Shown: one piece after another, positions 1-12,176 of the stretch
Numbering within the stretch: position 1 is the first letter of the stretch
Layout: the number at the start of each line of letters is the position of its first letter
Assembly: GCA_949752795.1 (NCBI GenBank)
Contig: CATKHW010000058.1
Span: 620,001 to 684,000 of the forward strand
Length of the DNA stretch: 64,000 bases
Reading direction: 5' to 3'
Origin: Hyperoodon ampullatus
Taxonomy: Eukaryota; Chordata; Mammalia; Artiodactyla; Ziphiidae
Translations under genes and position numbers: made by a program
The notes under the pieces: generated by a model
The model's database searches: none
Seen by the model: only the letters and a program-made list of their open reading frames with translations
Told to the model about the DNA's origin: nothing

Positions 1-432
1 TTGGAGAGACAGCCCCTTTAACCTCCTGGTTCGCACAGGTTGCCAATTTGGCAGAGGATGAAAGGGAAGAGGGAGAACCAATGAGAGAGTAGCTGTTAGG
101 CATTTGGACGGGCACATATCACTGTAATTTCCCGGCAGGAAGAAGAATTAACCAAAGTCTCAGCCACCCACCGGGAATCATTATAGATCCTGAACCAAAA
201 TTTTGGACTTGCGGTCAGCTCACCAAAAACGAGTTGAAAAATGGAGCTCAGGGGCACAGCAATTCACAAACTGGCCGAGTAATAAAGGACAACTATCGTC
301 CAAAAATCTGTTGAGGGAAGGCAACGAGGCGGACTTGAAAGCGAGGCAGAATAGCAGGAAACAGATTTCCAGAGGTACGTTGGAATCGCCTTTAAAGCAC
401 AGGAAGAGGGGCACAACTTCGACAATGATGCA

Positions 433-506
433 CTTGGCCAAAAAGGGCGTATGCGTTTTCTCCTGAATATATTCAGGAGAAAACGCATACGCCCTTTTTG
501 GCCAAG
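433..506. repeat. 74-bp perfect palindrome, satellite A monomer 1
   Basis: Two 36-bp arms starting CTTGGCCAAAAAGGGCGTAT meet at AT with no spacer, centred between 469 and 470. Single-stranded DNA or RNA from this site could fold into a 36-bp hairpin. Corresponding sites are at 2173-2246, 3913-3986, 5653-5726, 7392-7465, 9131-9204, 10870-10943, 12609-12682, 14346-14419, 16084-16157, 17823-17896, 19560-19633, 21297-21370, 23036-23109, 24775-24848, 26514-26587, 28250-28323, 29989-30062, 31728-31801, 33466-33539, 35205-35278 and 36944-37017. Those in monomers 1-4, 10, 13, 15-18, 20 and 21 read as perfect. Function unknown. Confidence 0.95.
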
Positions 507-520
507 CAAGCAAGCGGGCA

Positions 521-528
521 ATGCAAAT
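521..528 (+). promoter_or_regulatory. Octamer motif ATGCAAAT in satellite A
   Basis: A perfect octamer (the POU/Oct-factor consensus) lies 15 bp beyond the palindrome. It appears in the corresponding place in every monomer, including monomer 9, where one A just before it is lost. An 8-bp motif is weak evidence of binding, and its conservation may only reflect array homogenisation. Confidence 0.35.
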
Positions 529-1740
529 CTGCACTACAAAGAAGTATCACTTCCCACCGGTCAAAAGGGACATCCACAAAATGTGTAAAAACCAGAAAGG
601 CAAGACAGGCCCTGGAGAACAGGGAGCCTTGTTATGTTGATGGGCGGGATGTAAATTGCCAACTGCCTCTCTGGAGGAGTGCATTGTGTTCCCTAAAACA
701 AGTAAACAACAGAGCTACAGAGCCAAGGGCACTTCCAGTCTAGGGAATATACCTGGGAAAAACTGAAAATCAATAAGACAGAGCCACCCCAAAATTTAGG
801 GCTGCACTGCTTACAAGGACCTCAACTTGGGTACACCTTAAATATCCCAGGAAATATAAAATTGGTTCAAAAAATTGTGGTACTTACGTACGATGGAATA
901 TCCCTCAGCCATGAAATCAATGTCATAAGACCAGTAGCAGCAAAATGGGTGGATTCAGGTACGATGATTCTAAGTGAAATAAGTCACAGAGAAAAAGAAA
1001 CTTATCATAAGTTATCACTTATGAAGATCCTGTAAACATGGCTACACTTGAACTGAGTTAGGAAAGAGAACAGTGTCTCACATTTAGAAAACACTCTTAT
1101 GCCTGCTTAAGGGGGAAGGAGAGGTGGGGTGATGCATAAAACCAGAGTTTGATATAAGCACAGGTCCCGTTCCAAAAACCAACTATGGAATAGACAAGAC
1201 CTACACCTTCCTCAGTGAAAGGGACTCAAAACCACATATTTCCCGCAGAGGAATATATCTGACTAGTAAGAATCTTAAAACCTATGTATTGATATGTCTC
1301 CGTAAGGGAATCAAGTGTGTCTAGACTGGCATAAACATGGCAGCGAGAATCAGCTCAAACTCACTATAAAAAGGAATTTCAAAAACAAAACAAAAAAAAC
1401 TGGGAAATTCTTTACAATTCCTTCAGGGTCTCTGATGAAACCTGAAATGACCCTATCTACAATGACAGCTGGATGTGGCATAAGGCTGGACACTTGGGAC
1501 TGAGAGGATTGGTGAGATTGGGTGAGCAAATGCAGACCCTTTAAAGCAATAATCCATGGCACACATTCCATGGGTCCCAACTCTCCAGGTTGAAGGGAAT
1601 ATTACTACAGATATAACATGTACGGGAATCCTAGAGAACGGACACACTGTGAATACGAAAGGTTTCTAAAACTCAACGAATAGTCCCTCTCCTGGTGCTC
1701 CGGTTTGACTTTCCATCTGCTTTATTATCAACCTCCCAAC

Positions 1741-3480
1741 TTGGAGAGACAGCCCCTTTAACCTCCTGGTTCGCACAGGTTGCCAATTTGGCAGAGGATG
1801 AAAGGGAAGAGGGAGAACCAATGAGAGAGTAGCTGTTAGGCATTTGGACGGGCACATATCACTGTAATTTCCCGGCAGGAAGAAGAATTAACCAAAGTCT
1901 CAGCCACCCACCGGGAATCATTATAGATCCTGAACCAAAATTTTGGACTTGCGGTCAGCTCACCAAAAACGAGTTGAAAAATGGAGCTCAGGGGCACAGC
2001 AATTCACAAACTGGCCGAGTAATAAAGGACAACTATCGTCCAAAAATCTGTTGAGGGAAGGCAACGAGGCGGACTTGAAAGCGAGGCAGAATAGCAGGAA
2101 ACAGATTTCCAGAGGTACGTTGGAATCGCCTTTAAAGCACAGGAAGAGGGGCACAACTTCGACAATGATGCACTTGGCCAAAAAGGGCGTATGCGTTTTC
2201 TCCTGAATATATTCAGGAGAAAACGCATACGCCCTTTTTGGCCAAGCAAGCAAGCGGGCAATGCAAATCTGCACTACAAAGAAGTATCACTTCCCACCGG
2301 TCAAAAGGGACATCCACAAAATGTGTAAAAACCAGAAAGGCAAGACAGGCCCTGGAGAACAGGGAGCCTTGTTATGTTGATGGGCGGGATGTAAATTGCC
2401 AACTGCCTCTCTGGAGGAGTGCATTGTGTTCCCTAAAACAAGTAAACAACAGAGCTACAGAGCCAAGGGCACTTCCAGTCTAGGGAATATACCTGGGAAA
2501 AACTGAAAATCAATAAGACAGAGCCACCCCAAAATTTAGGGCTGCACTGCTTACAAGGACCTCAACTTGGGTACACCTTAAATATCCCAGGAAATATAAA
2601 ATTGGTTCAAAAAATTGTGGTACTTACGTACGATGGAATATCCCTCAGCCATGAAATCAATGTCATAAGACCAGTAGCAGCAAAATGGGTGGATTCAGGT
2701 ACGATGATTCTAAGTGAAATAAGTCACAGAGAAAAAGAAACTTATCATAAGTTATCACTTATGAAGATCCTGTAAACATGGCTACACTTGAACTGAGTTA
2801 GGAAAGAGAACAGTGTCTCACATTTAGAAAACACTCTTATGCCTGCTTAAGGGGGAAGGAGAGGTGGGGTGATGCATAAAACCAGAGTTTGATATAAGCA
2901 CAGGTCCCGTTCCAAAAACCAACTATGGAATAGACAAGACCTACACCTTCCTCAGTGAAAGGGACTCAAAACCACATATTTCCCGCAGAGGAATATATCT
3001 GACTAGTAAGAATCTTAAAACCTATGTATTGATATGTCTCCGTAAGGGAATCAAGTGTGTCTAGACTGGCATAAACATGGCAGCGAGAATCAGCTCAAAC
3101 TCACTATAAAAAGGAATTTCAAAAACAAAACAAAAAAAACTGGGAAATTCTTTACAATTCCTTCAGGGTCTCTGATGAAACCTGAAATGACCCTATCTAC
3201 AATGACAGCTGGATGTGGCATAAGGCTGGACACTTGGGACTGAGAGGATTGGTGAGATTGGGTGAGCAAATGCAGACCCTTTAAAGCAATAATGCATGGC
3301 ACACATTCCATGGGTCCCAACGCTCCAGGTTGAAGGGAATATTACTACAGATATAACATGTACGGGAATCCTAGAGAACGGACACACTGTGAATACGAAA
3401 GGTTTCTAAAACTCAACGAATAGTCCCTCTCCTGGTGCTCCGGTTTGACTTTCCGTCTGCTTTATTATCAACCTCCCAAC
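1741..3480 (+). repeat. Satellite A monomer 2
   Basis: Reading line against line, this copy differs from monomer 1 at only three sites (1554/3294, 1582/3322 and 1715/3455), about 99.8% identity. That points to a very recent tandem duplication. The palindrome at 2173-2246 is perfect. Confidence 0.95.
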
Positions 3481-5220
3481 TTGGAGAGACAGCCCCTTTA
3501 ACCTCCTGGTTCGCACACGTTGCCAATTTGGCAGAGGATGAAAGGGAAGAGGGAGAACCAATGAGAGAGTAGCTGTTAGGCATTTGGACGGGCACATATC
3601 ACTGTAATTTCCAGGCAGGAAGAAGAATTAACCAAAGTCTCAGCCACCCACCGGGAATCAGTATAGATCCTGAACCAAAATTTTGGACTTGCGGTCAGCT
3701 CACCAAAAACGAGTTGAAAAATGGAGCTCAGGGGCACAGCAATTCACAAACTGGCAGAGTAATAAAGAACAACTATCGTCCAAAAATCTGTTGAGGGAAG
3801 GCAACGAGGCGGACTTGAAAGCAAGGCAGAATAGCAGGAAACAGATTTCAAGAGGTACGTTGGAATCGCCTTTAAAGCACAGGAAGAGGGGCACAACTTC
3901 GACAATGATGCACTTGGCCAAAAAGGGCGTATGCGTTTTCTCCTGAATATATTCAGGAGAAAACGCATACGCCCTTTTTGGCCAAGCAAGCAAGCGGGCA
4001 ATGCAAATCTGCACTACAAAGAAGTATCACTTCCCACCGGTCAAAAGGGACATCCACAAAATGTGTAAAAACCAGAAAGGCAAGACAGGCCCTGGAGAAC
4101 AGGGAGCCTTGTTATGTTGATGGGCGGGATGTAAATTGCCAACTGCCTCTCTGGAGGAGTGCATTGTGTTCCCTAAAACAAGTAAACAACAGAGCTACAG
4201 AGCCAAGGGCACTTCCAGTCTAGGGAATATACCTGGGAAAAACTGAAAATCAATAAGACAGAGCCACCCCAAAATTTAGGGCTGCACTGCTTACAAGGAC
4301 CTCAACTTGGGTACACCTTAAATATCCCAGGAAATATAAAATTGGTTCAAAAAATTGTGGTACTTACGTACGATGGAATATCCCTCAGCCATGAAATCAA
4401 TGTCATAAGACCAGTAGCAGCAAAATGGGTGGATTCAGGTACGATGATTCTAAGTGAAATAAGTCACACAGAAAAAGAAACTTATCATAAGTTATCACTT
4501 ATGAAGATCCTGTAAACATGGCTACACTTGAACTGAGTTAGGAAAGAGAACAGTGTCTCACATTTAGAAAACACTCTTATGCCTGCTTAAGGGGGAAGGA
4601 GAGGTGGGGTGATGCATAAAACCAGAGTTTGATATAAGCACAGGTACCGTTCCAAAAACCAACTATGGAATAGACAAGACCTACACCTTCCTCAGTGAAA
4701 GGGACTCAAAACCCCATATTTCCCGCAGAGGAATATATCTGACTAGTAAGAATCTTAAAACCTATGTATTGATATGTCTCCGTAAGGGAATCAAGTGTGT
4801 CTAGACTGGCATAAATATGGCAGCGAGAATCAGCTCAAACCCACTATAAAAAGGAATTTCAAAAACAAAACAAAAAAAACTGGGAAATTCTTTACAATTC
4901 CTTCAGGGTCTCTGATGAAACCTGAAATGACCCTATCTACAATGACAGCTGGATGTGGCATAAGGCTGGACACTTGGGACTGAGAGGATTGGTGAGATTG
5001 GGTGAGCAAATGCAGACCCTTTAAAGCAATAATGCATGGCACACATTCCATGGGTCCCAACTCTCCAGGTTGAAGGGAATATTACTACAGATATAACATG
5101 TACGGGAATCCTAGAGAACGGACACACTGTGAATACGAAAGGTTTCTAAAACTCAACGAATAGTCCCTCTCCTGGTGCTCCGGTTTGACTTTCCATCTGC
5201 TTTATTATCAACCTCCCAAC
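3481..5220 (+). repeat. Satellite A monomer 3
   Basis: Same subfamily as monomers 1 and 2 (gttatgttgatg, cctgggaaaaactg, eight-A run), with private changes such as ctggcagagtaataaagaac near 3751-3770. The palindrome at 3913-3986 is perfect. Confidence 0.95.
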
Positions 5221-6079
5221 TTGGAGAGACAGCCCCTTTAACCTCCTGGTTCGCACAGGTTGCCAATTTGGCAGAGGATGAAAGGGAAGAGGGAGAACCA
5301 ATGAGAGAGTAGCTGTTAGGCATTTGGACGGGCACATATCACTGTAATTTCCCGGCAGGAAGAAGAATTAACCAAAGTCTCAGCCACCCACCGGGAATCA
5401 GTATAGATCCTGAACCAAAATTTTGGACTTGCGGTCAGCTCACCAAAAACGAGTTGAAAAATGGAGCTCAGGGGCACAGCAATTCACAAACTGGCCGAGT
5501 AATAAAGGACAACTATCGTCCAAAAATCTGTTGAGGGAAGGCAACGAGGCGGACTTGGAAGCGAGGCAGAATAGCAGGAAACAGATTTCAAGAGGTACGT
5601 TGGAATCGCCTTTAAAGCACAGGAAGAGGGGCACAACTTCGACAATGATGCACTTGGCCAAAAAGGGCGTATGCGTTTTCTCCTGAATATATTCAGGAGA
5701 AAACGCATACGCCCTTTTTGGCCAAGCAAGCAAGCGGGCAATGCAAATCTGCACTACAAAGAAGTATCACTTCCCACCGGTCAAAAGGGACATCCACAAA
5801 ATGTGTAAAAACCAGAAAGGCAAGACAGGCCCTGGAGAACAGGGAGCCTTGTTATGCTGATGGGCGGGATGTAAATTGCCAACTGCCTCTCTAGAGGAGT
5901 GCATTGTGTTCCCTAAAACAAGTAAACAACAGAGCTACAGAGCCAAGGGCACTTCCAGTCTAGGGAATATACCTTGGGAAAACTGAAAATCAAAAAGACA
6001 CAGCCACCCCAAAATTTAGGGCTGCACTGCTTACAAGGACCTCAACTTGGGTACACCTTAAATATCCCAGGAAATATAA

Positions 6080-6255
6080 AAATGGTTCAAAAAATTGTGG
6101 TACTTACGTACGATGGAATATCCCTCAGCCATGAAATCAATGTCATAAGACCAGTAGCAGCAAAATGGGTGGATTCAGGTACGATGATTCTAAGTGAAAT
6201 AAGTCACACAGAAAAAGAAACTTATCATAAGATATCACTTATGAAGATCCTGTAA
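6080..6255 (+). pseudogene. Decayed L1 ORF2 C-terminus inside satellite A (monomer 4 example)
   Basis: The frame open to the stop at 6253-6255 ends with PVAAKWVDSGTMILSEISH followed by TEKETYHKISLMKIL. This lines up residue by residue, including the stop, with the usual mammalian L1 ORF2 end (FAATWMDLEIIILSEVSQ..., KDKYHMISLI). The frame opens near 5974 but has no ATG, and its first ~35 residues are not recognisably L1. The same relic, still in frame, ends at 7994, 9733, 11472, 14947, 16687, 18425, 20162, 23638, 25377, 28852 and 34068. The other monomers carry frame or stop differences upstream. It is too short to contain any endonuclease or reverse transcriptase domain. Confidence 0.85.
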
Positions 6256-6625
6256 ACATGGCTACACTTGAACTGAGTTAGGAAAGAGAACAGTGTCTCA
6301 CATTTAGAAAACACACTTATGCCTGCTTAAGGGGGAAGGAGAGGTGGGGTGATGCATAAAACCAGAGTTTTATATAAGCACAGGTACCGTTCCAAAAACC
6401 AACTATGGAATAGACAAGACCTACACCTTCTTCAGTGAAAGGGACTCAAAACCCCATATTTCCCGCAGAGGAATATATCTGACTAGTAAGAATCTTAAAA
6501 CCTATGTATTGATATGTCTCCGTAAGGGAATCAAGTGTGTCTAGACTGGGATAAATATGGCAGCGAGAATCAGCTCAAACCCACTATAAAAAGGAATTTC
6601 AAAAATAAAACAAAAAAACTGGGAA
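6256..6625 (+). mobile_element. Decayed L1 3' UTR and A-rich end in satellite A (monomer 4 example)
   Basis: After the ORF2 stop, the sequence keeps the order of an L1 3' UTR: ctatggaatagacaagacctac, then cctatgtattgatatg, then cactataaaaagg, ending in an A-rich tract near 6600-6617. Similarity is patchy and recognised from memory, so the exact limits are uncertain. All 22 monomers hold it at the same place, so the insertion predates amplification of the satellite. Confidence 0.65.
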
Positions 6626-6959
6626 ATTCTTTACAATTCCTTCAGGGTCTCTGATGAAACCTGAAATGACCCTATCTACAATGACAGCTGGATGTGGCAT
6701 AAGGCTGGACACTTGGGACTGAGAGGATTGGTGAGATTGGGTGAGCAAATGCAGACCCTTTAAAGCAATAATGCATGGCACACATTCCATGGGTCCCAAC
6801 TCTCCAGGTTGAAGGGAATATTACTACAGATATAACATGTACGGGAATCCTAGAGAACGGACACACTGTGAATACGAAAGGTTTCTAAAACTCAACGAAT
6901 AGTCCCTCTCCTGGTGCTCCGGTTTGACTTTCCATCTGCTTTATTATCAACCTCCCAAC

Positions 6960-8698
6960 TTGGAGAGACAGCCCCTTTAACCTCCTGGTTCGCACAGGTT
7001 GCCAATTTGGCAGAGGATGAAAGGGAAGAGGGAGAACCAATGAGAGAGTAGCTGTTAGGCATTTGGACGGGCACATATCACTGTAATTTCCCGGCAGGAA
7101 GAAGAATTAACCAAAGTCTCAGCCACCCACCGGGAATCAGTATAGATCCTGAACCAAAATTTTGGACTTGCGGTCAGCTCACCAAAAACGAGTTGAAAAA
7201 TGGAGCTCAGGGGCACAGCAATTCACAAACTGGCCGAGTAATAAAGGACAACTATCGTCCAAAAATCTGTTGAGGGAAGGCAGCGAGGCAGACTTGAAAG
7301 CGATGCAGAATAGCAGGAAACAGATTTCCAGAGGTACGTTGGAATCGCCTTTAAAGCACAGGAAGAGGGGCACAACTTCGACAATGATGCACTTGGCCAA
7401 AAAGGGCGTATGCGTTTTCTCCTGAATATATTCAGGAGAAAACACATACGCCCTTTTTGGCCAAGCAAGCAAGCGGGCAATGCAAATCTGCACTACAAAG
7501 AAGTATCACTTCCCACCGGTCAAAAGGGACATCCACAAAATGTGTAAATACCAGAAAGGCAAGACAGGCCCTGGAGAACAGGGAGCCTTGTTATGCTGAT
7601 GGGCGGGATGTAAATTGCCAACTGCCTCTCTGGAGGAGTGCATTGTGTTCCCTAAAACAAGTAAAGTACAGAGCTACAGAGCCAAGGGCACTTCCAGTCT
7701 AGGGAATATACCTTGGGAAAACTGAAAATAAATAAGGCAGAGCCACCCCAAAATTTAGGGCTGCACTGCTTACAAGGACCTCAACTTGGGTACACTTTAA
7801 ATATCGCAGGAAATATAAAAATGGTTCAAAAAATTGTGGTACTTACGTACGATGGAATATCCCTCAGCCATGAAATCAATGTCATAAGACCAGTAGCAGC
7901 AAAATGGGTGGATTCAGGTACGATGATTCTAAGTGAAATAAGTCACAGAGAAAAAGAAACTTATCATAAGTTATCACTTATGAAGATCCTGTAAACATGG
8001 CTACACTTGAACTGAGTTAGGAAAGAGAACAGTGTCTCACATTTAGAAAACACTCTTATGCCTGCTTAAGGGGGAAGGAGAGGTGGGGTGATGCATAAAA
8101 CCAGAGTTTGATATAAGCACAGGTCCCGTTCCAAAAACCAACTATGGAATAGACAAGACCTACACCTTCCTCAGTGAAAGGGACTCAAAACCCCATATTT
8201 CCCGCAGAGGAATATATCTGACTAGTAAGAATCTTAAAACCTATGTATTGATATGTCTCCGTAAGGGAATCAAGTGTGTCTAGACTGGGATAAATATGGC
8301 AGCGAGAATCAGCTCAAACCCACTATAAAAAGGAATTTCAAAAATAAAACAAAAAAACTGGGAAATTCTTTACAATTCCTTCAGGGTCTCTGATGAAACC
8401 TGAAATGACCCTCTCTACAATGACAGCTGGATGTGGCATAAGGCTGGACACTTGGGACTGAGAGGATTGGTGAGATTGGGTGAGCAAATGCAGACCCTTT
8501 AAAGCAATAATGCATGGCACACATTCCATGGGTCCCAACTCTCCAGGTTGAAGGGAATATTACTACAGATATAACATGTACGGGAATCCTAGAGAACGGA
8601 CACACTGTGAATACGAAAGGTTTCTAAAACTCAACGAATAGTCCCTCTCCTGGTGCTCCGGTTTGACTTTCCATCTGCTTTATTATCAACCTCCCAAC
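6960..8698 (+). repeat. Satellite A monomer 5
   Basis: This 1739-bp copy has aaaataaaac in the L1-derived A-rich end. It shares caagtaaagtacag near 7657 with monomers 6 and 7. It also has the cacagag...gttatc pair near 7945-7975 seen in monomers 1 and 2, so it is mosaic. The palindrome at 7392-7465 has one mismatch (7444). Confidence 0.95.
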
Positions 8699-10437
8699 AT
8701 GGAGAGACAGCCCCTTTAACCTCCTGGTTCGCACAGGTTGCCAATTTGGCAGAGGATGAAAGGGAAGAGGGAGAACCAATGAGAGAGTAGCTGTTAGGCA
8801 TTTGGACGGGCACATATCACTGTAATTTCCCGGCAGGAAGAAGAATTAACCAAAGTCTCAGCCACCCACCGGGAATCAGTATAGATCCTGAACCAAAATT
8901 TTGGACTTGCGGTCAGCTCACCAAAAACGAGTTGAAAAATGGAGCTCAGGGGCACAGCAATTCACAAACTGGCCGAGTAATAAAGGACAACTATCGTCCA
9001 AAAATCTGTTGAGGGAAGGCAACGAGGCAGACTTGAAAGCGAGGCAGAATAGCAGGAAACAGATTTCCAGAGGTACGTTGGAATCGCCTTTAAAGCACAG
9101 GAAGAGGGGCACAACTTCGACAATGATGCACTTGGCCAAAAAGGGCATATGCGTTTTCTCCTGAATATATTCAGGAGAAAACGCATACGCCCTTTTTGGC
9201 CAAGCAAGCAAGCGGGCAATGCAAATCTGCACTACAAAGAAGTATCACTTCCCACCGGTCAAAAGGGACATCCACAAAATGTGTAAAAACCAGAAAGGCA
9301 AGACAGGCCCTGGAGAACAGGGAGCCTTGTTATGCTGATGGGCGGGATGTAAATTGCCAACTGCCTCTCTGGAGGAGTGCATTGTGTTCCCTAAAACAAG
9401 TAAAGTACAGAGCTACAGAGCCAAGGGCTCTTCCAGTCTAGGGAATATACCTTGGGAAAACTGAAAATAAATAAGGCAGAGCCACCCCAAAATTTAGGGC
9501 TGCACTGCTTACAAGGACCTCAACTTGGGTACACCTTAAATATCGCAGGAAATATAAAAATGGTTCAAAAAATTGTGGTACTTACGTACGAGGGAATATC
9601 CCTCAGCCATGAAATCAATGTCATAAGACCAGTAGCAGCAAAATGGGTGGATTCAGGTACGATGATTCTAAGTGAAATAAGTCACACAGAAAAAGAAACT
9701 TATCATAAGATATCACTTATGAAGATCCTGTAAACATGGCTACACTTGAACTGAGTTAGGAAAGAGAACAGTGTCTCACATTTAGAAAACACTCTTATGC
9801 CTGCTTAAGGGGGAAGGAGAGGTGGGGTGATGCATAAAACCAGAGTTTGATATAAGCACAGGTACCGTTCCAAAAACCAACTATGGAATAGACAAGACCT
9901 ACACCTTCCTCAGTGAAAGGGACTCAAAACCCCATATTTCCCGCAGAGGAATATATCTGACAAGTAAGAATCTTAAAACCTATGTATTGATATGTCTCCG
10001 TAAGGGAATCAAGTGTGTCTAGACTGGGATAAATATGGCAGCGAGAATCAGCTCAAACCCACTATAAAAAGGAATTTCAAAAATAAAACAAAAAAACTGG
10101 GAAATTCTTTACAATTCCTTCAGGGTCTCTGATGAAACCTGAAATGACCCTATCTACAATGACAGCTGGATGTGGCATAAGGCTGGACACTTGGGACTGA
10201 GAGGATTGGTGAGATTGGGTGAGCAAATGCAGACCCTTTAAAGCAATAATGCATGGCACACATTCCATGGGTCCCAACTCTCCAGGTTGAAGGGAATATT
10301 ACTACAGATATAACATGTACGGGAATCCTAGAGAACGGACACACTGTGAATACGAAACGTTTCTAAAACTCAACGAATAGTCCCTCTCCTGGTGCTCCGG
10401 TTTGACTTTCCATCTGCTTTATTATCAACCTCCCAAC
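8699..10437 (+). repeat. Satellite A monomer 6
   Basis: This 1739-bp copy belongs to the monomer 5-7 group (gtaaagtacag, aaaataaaac). The reference start ttggagag reads atggagag. The palindrome at 9131-9204 has one arm mismatch near 9147 (gggcatatgcg). Confidence 0.95.
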
Positions 10438-12176
10438 TTGGAGAGACAGCCCCTTTAACCTCCTGGTTCGCACAGGTTGCCAATTTGGCAGAGGATGAAA
10501 GGGAAGAGGGAGAACCAATGAGAGAGTAGCTGTTAGGCATTTGGATGGGCACATATCACTGTAATTTCCCGGCAGGAAGAAGAATTAACCAAAGTCTCAG
10601 CCACCCACCGGGAATCAGTATAGATCCTGAACCAAAATTTTGGACTTGTGGTCAGCTCACCAAAAACGAGTTGAAAAATGGAGCTCAGGGGCACAGCAAT
10701 TCACAAACTGGCCGAGTAATAAAGGACAACTATCGTCCAAAAATCTGTTGAGGGAAGGCAACGAGGCGGACTTGAAAGCGAGGCAGAATAGCAGGAAACA
10801 GATTTCCAGAGGTACGTTGGAATCGCCTTTAAAGCACAGGAAGAGGGGCACAACTTCGACAATGATGCACTTGGCCAAAAGGGGCGTATGCGTTTTCTCC
10901 TGAATATATTCAGGAGAAAACGCATACGCCCTTTTTGGCCAAGCAAGCAAGCGGGCAATGCAAATCTGCACTACAAAGAAGTATCACTTCCCACCGGTCA
11001 AAAGGGACATCCACAAAATGTGTAAAAACCAGAAAGGCAAGACAGGCCCTGGAGAACAGGGAGCCTTGTTATGCTGATGGGCGGGATGTAAATTGCCAAC
11101 TGCCTCTCTAGAGGAGTGCATTGTGTTCCCTAAAACAAGTAAAGTACAGAGCTACAGAGCCAAGGGCACTTCCAGTCTAGGGAATATACCTTGGGAAAAC
11201 TGAAAATAAATAAGGCAGAGCCACCCCAAAATTTAGGGCTGCACTGCTTACAAGGACCTCAACTTGGGTACACCTTAAATATCCCAGGAAATATAAAAAT
11301 GGTTCAAAATATTGTGGTACTTACGTACGAGGGAATATCCCTCAGCCATGAAATCAATGTCATAAGTCCAGTAGCAGCAAAATGGGTGGATTCAGGTACG
11401 ATGATTCTAAGTGAAATAAGTCACACAGAAAAAGAAACTTATCATAAGATATCACTTATGAAGATCCTGTAAACATGGCTACACTTGAACTGAGTTAGAA
11501 AAGAGAACAGTGTCTCACATTTAGAAAACACTCTTATGCCTGCTTAAGGGGGAAGGAGAGGTGGGGTGATGCATAAAACCAGAGTTTGATATAAGCACAG
11601 GTACCGTTCCAAAAACCAACTATGGAATAGACAAGACCTACACCTTCCTCAGTGAAAGGGACTCAAAACCTCATATTTCCCGCAGAGGAATATATCTGAC
11701 TAGTAAGAATCTTAAAACCTATGTATTGATATGTCTCCGTAAGGGAATCAAGTGTGTCTAGACTGGGATAAATATGGCAGCGAGAATCAGCTCAAACCCA
11801 CTATAAAAAGGAATTTCAAAAATAAAACAAAAAAACTGGGAAATTCTTTACAATTCCTTCAGGGTCTCTGATGAAACCTGAAATGACCCTATCTACAATG
11901 ACAGCTGGATGTGGCATAAGGCTGGACACTTGGGACTGAGAGGATTGGTGAGATTGGGTGAGCAAATGCAGACCCTTTAAAGCAATAATGCATGGCACAC
12001 ATTCCATGGGTCCCAACTCTCCAGGTTGAAGGGAATATTACTACAGATATAACATGTACGGGAATCCTAGAGAACGGACACACTGTGAATACGAAAGGTT
12101 TCTAAAACTCAACGAATAGTCCCTCTCCTGGTGCTCTGGTTTGACTTTCCATCTGCTTTATTATCAACCTCCCAAC
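10438..12176 (+). repeat. Satellite A monomer 7
   Basis: This 1739-bp copy of the monomer 5-7 group has private changes, e.g. ttggatgggc near 10541 and gacttgtggtc near 10643. The palindrome at 10870-10943 has one left-arm mismatch (aaaggggcg). Confidence 0.95.

Larger units (their letters stand above)
1..1740 (+). repeat. Satellite A monomer 1 (reference copy)
   Basis: The phase is set by the window start, not by biology. Approximate layout: 1-432 unrecognised sequence; 433-506 perfect 74-bp palindrome; 521-528 octamer ATGCAAAT; 529-850 unrecognised sequence; about 850-1400 L1-derived (ORF2 C-terminus relic, stop codon, 3' UTR and A-rich end); 1400-1740 unrecognised sequence. It shares with monomers 2 and 3 the variants gttatgttgatg and cctgggaaaaactg and an eight-A run near 1392. 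Confidence 0.95.
5221..6959 (+). repeat. Satellite A monomer 4 (subfamily switch)
   Basis: The first ~600 bp follow monomers 1-3. From about 5857 (gttatgctgatg) and 5972 (ccttgggaaaactg) it carries the variants of later monomers. It loses one A in the A-rich tract near 6610, which changes the period from 1740 to 1739 bp. The palindrome at 5653-5726 is perfect. Confidence 0.95.

Noticed and set aside
24..42. Pol III B-box-like tggttcgcacagg in satellite A
   Set aside because: Only GGTTCG matches the B box. The remaining positions and an upstream A box are missing, so no tRNA or SINE is supported.
203..743. Recurrent small open frames (60-104 codons) on both strands of satellite A
   Set aside because: They overlap each other on opposite strands, repeat with the satellite period, show no recognised domain, and often lack an ATG. 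One minus-strand frame simply reads through the palindrome. They are by-products of repeat DNA.
1362..1372. TATA-like ctataaaaagg in satellite A
   Set aside because: It lies in the A/T-rich L1 3' UTR end, where such strings are expected. No start-site or promoter context is visible.
1650..1682. Possible CENP-B box near tcaacgaatag in satellite A
   Set aside because: The reverse strand gives ATTCGTTGAG, matching only the first half of the box. The A and CGGG positions of NTTCGNNNNANNCGGGN are absent.
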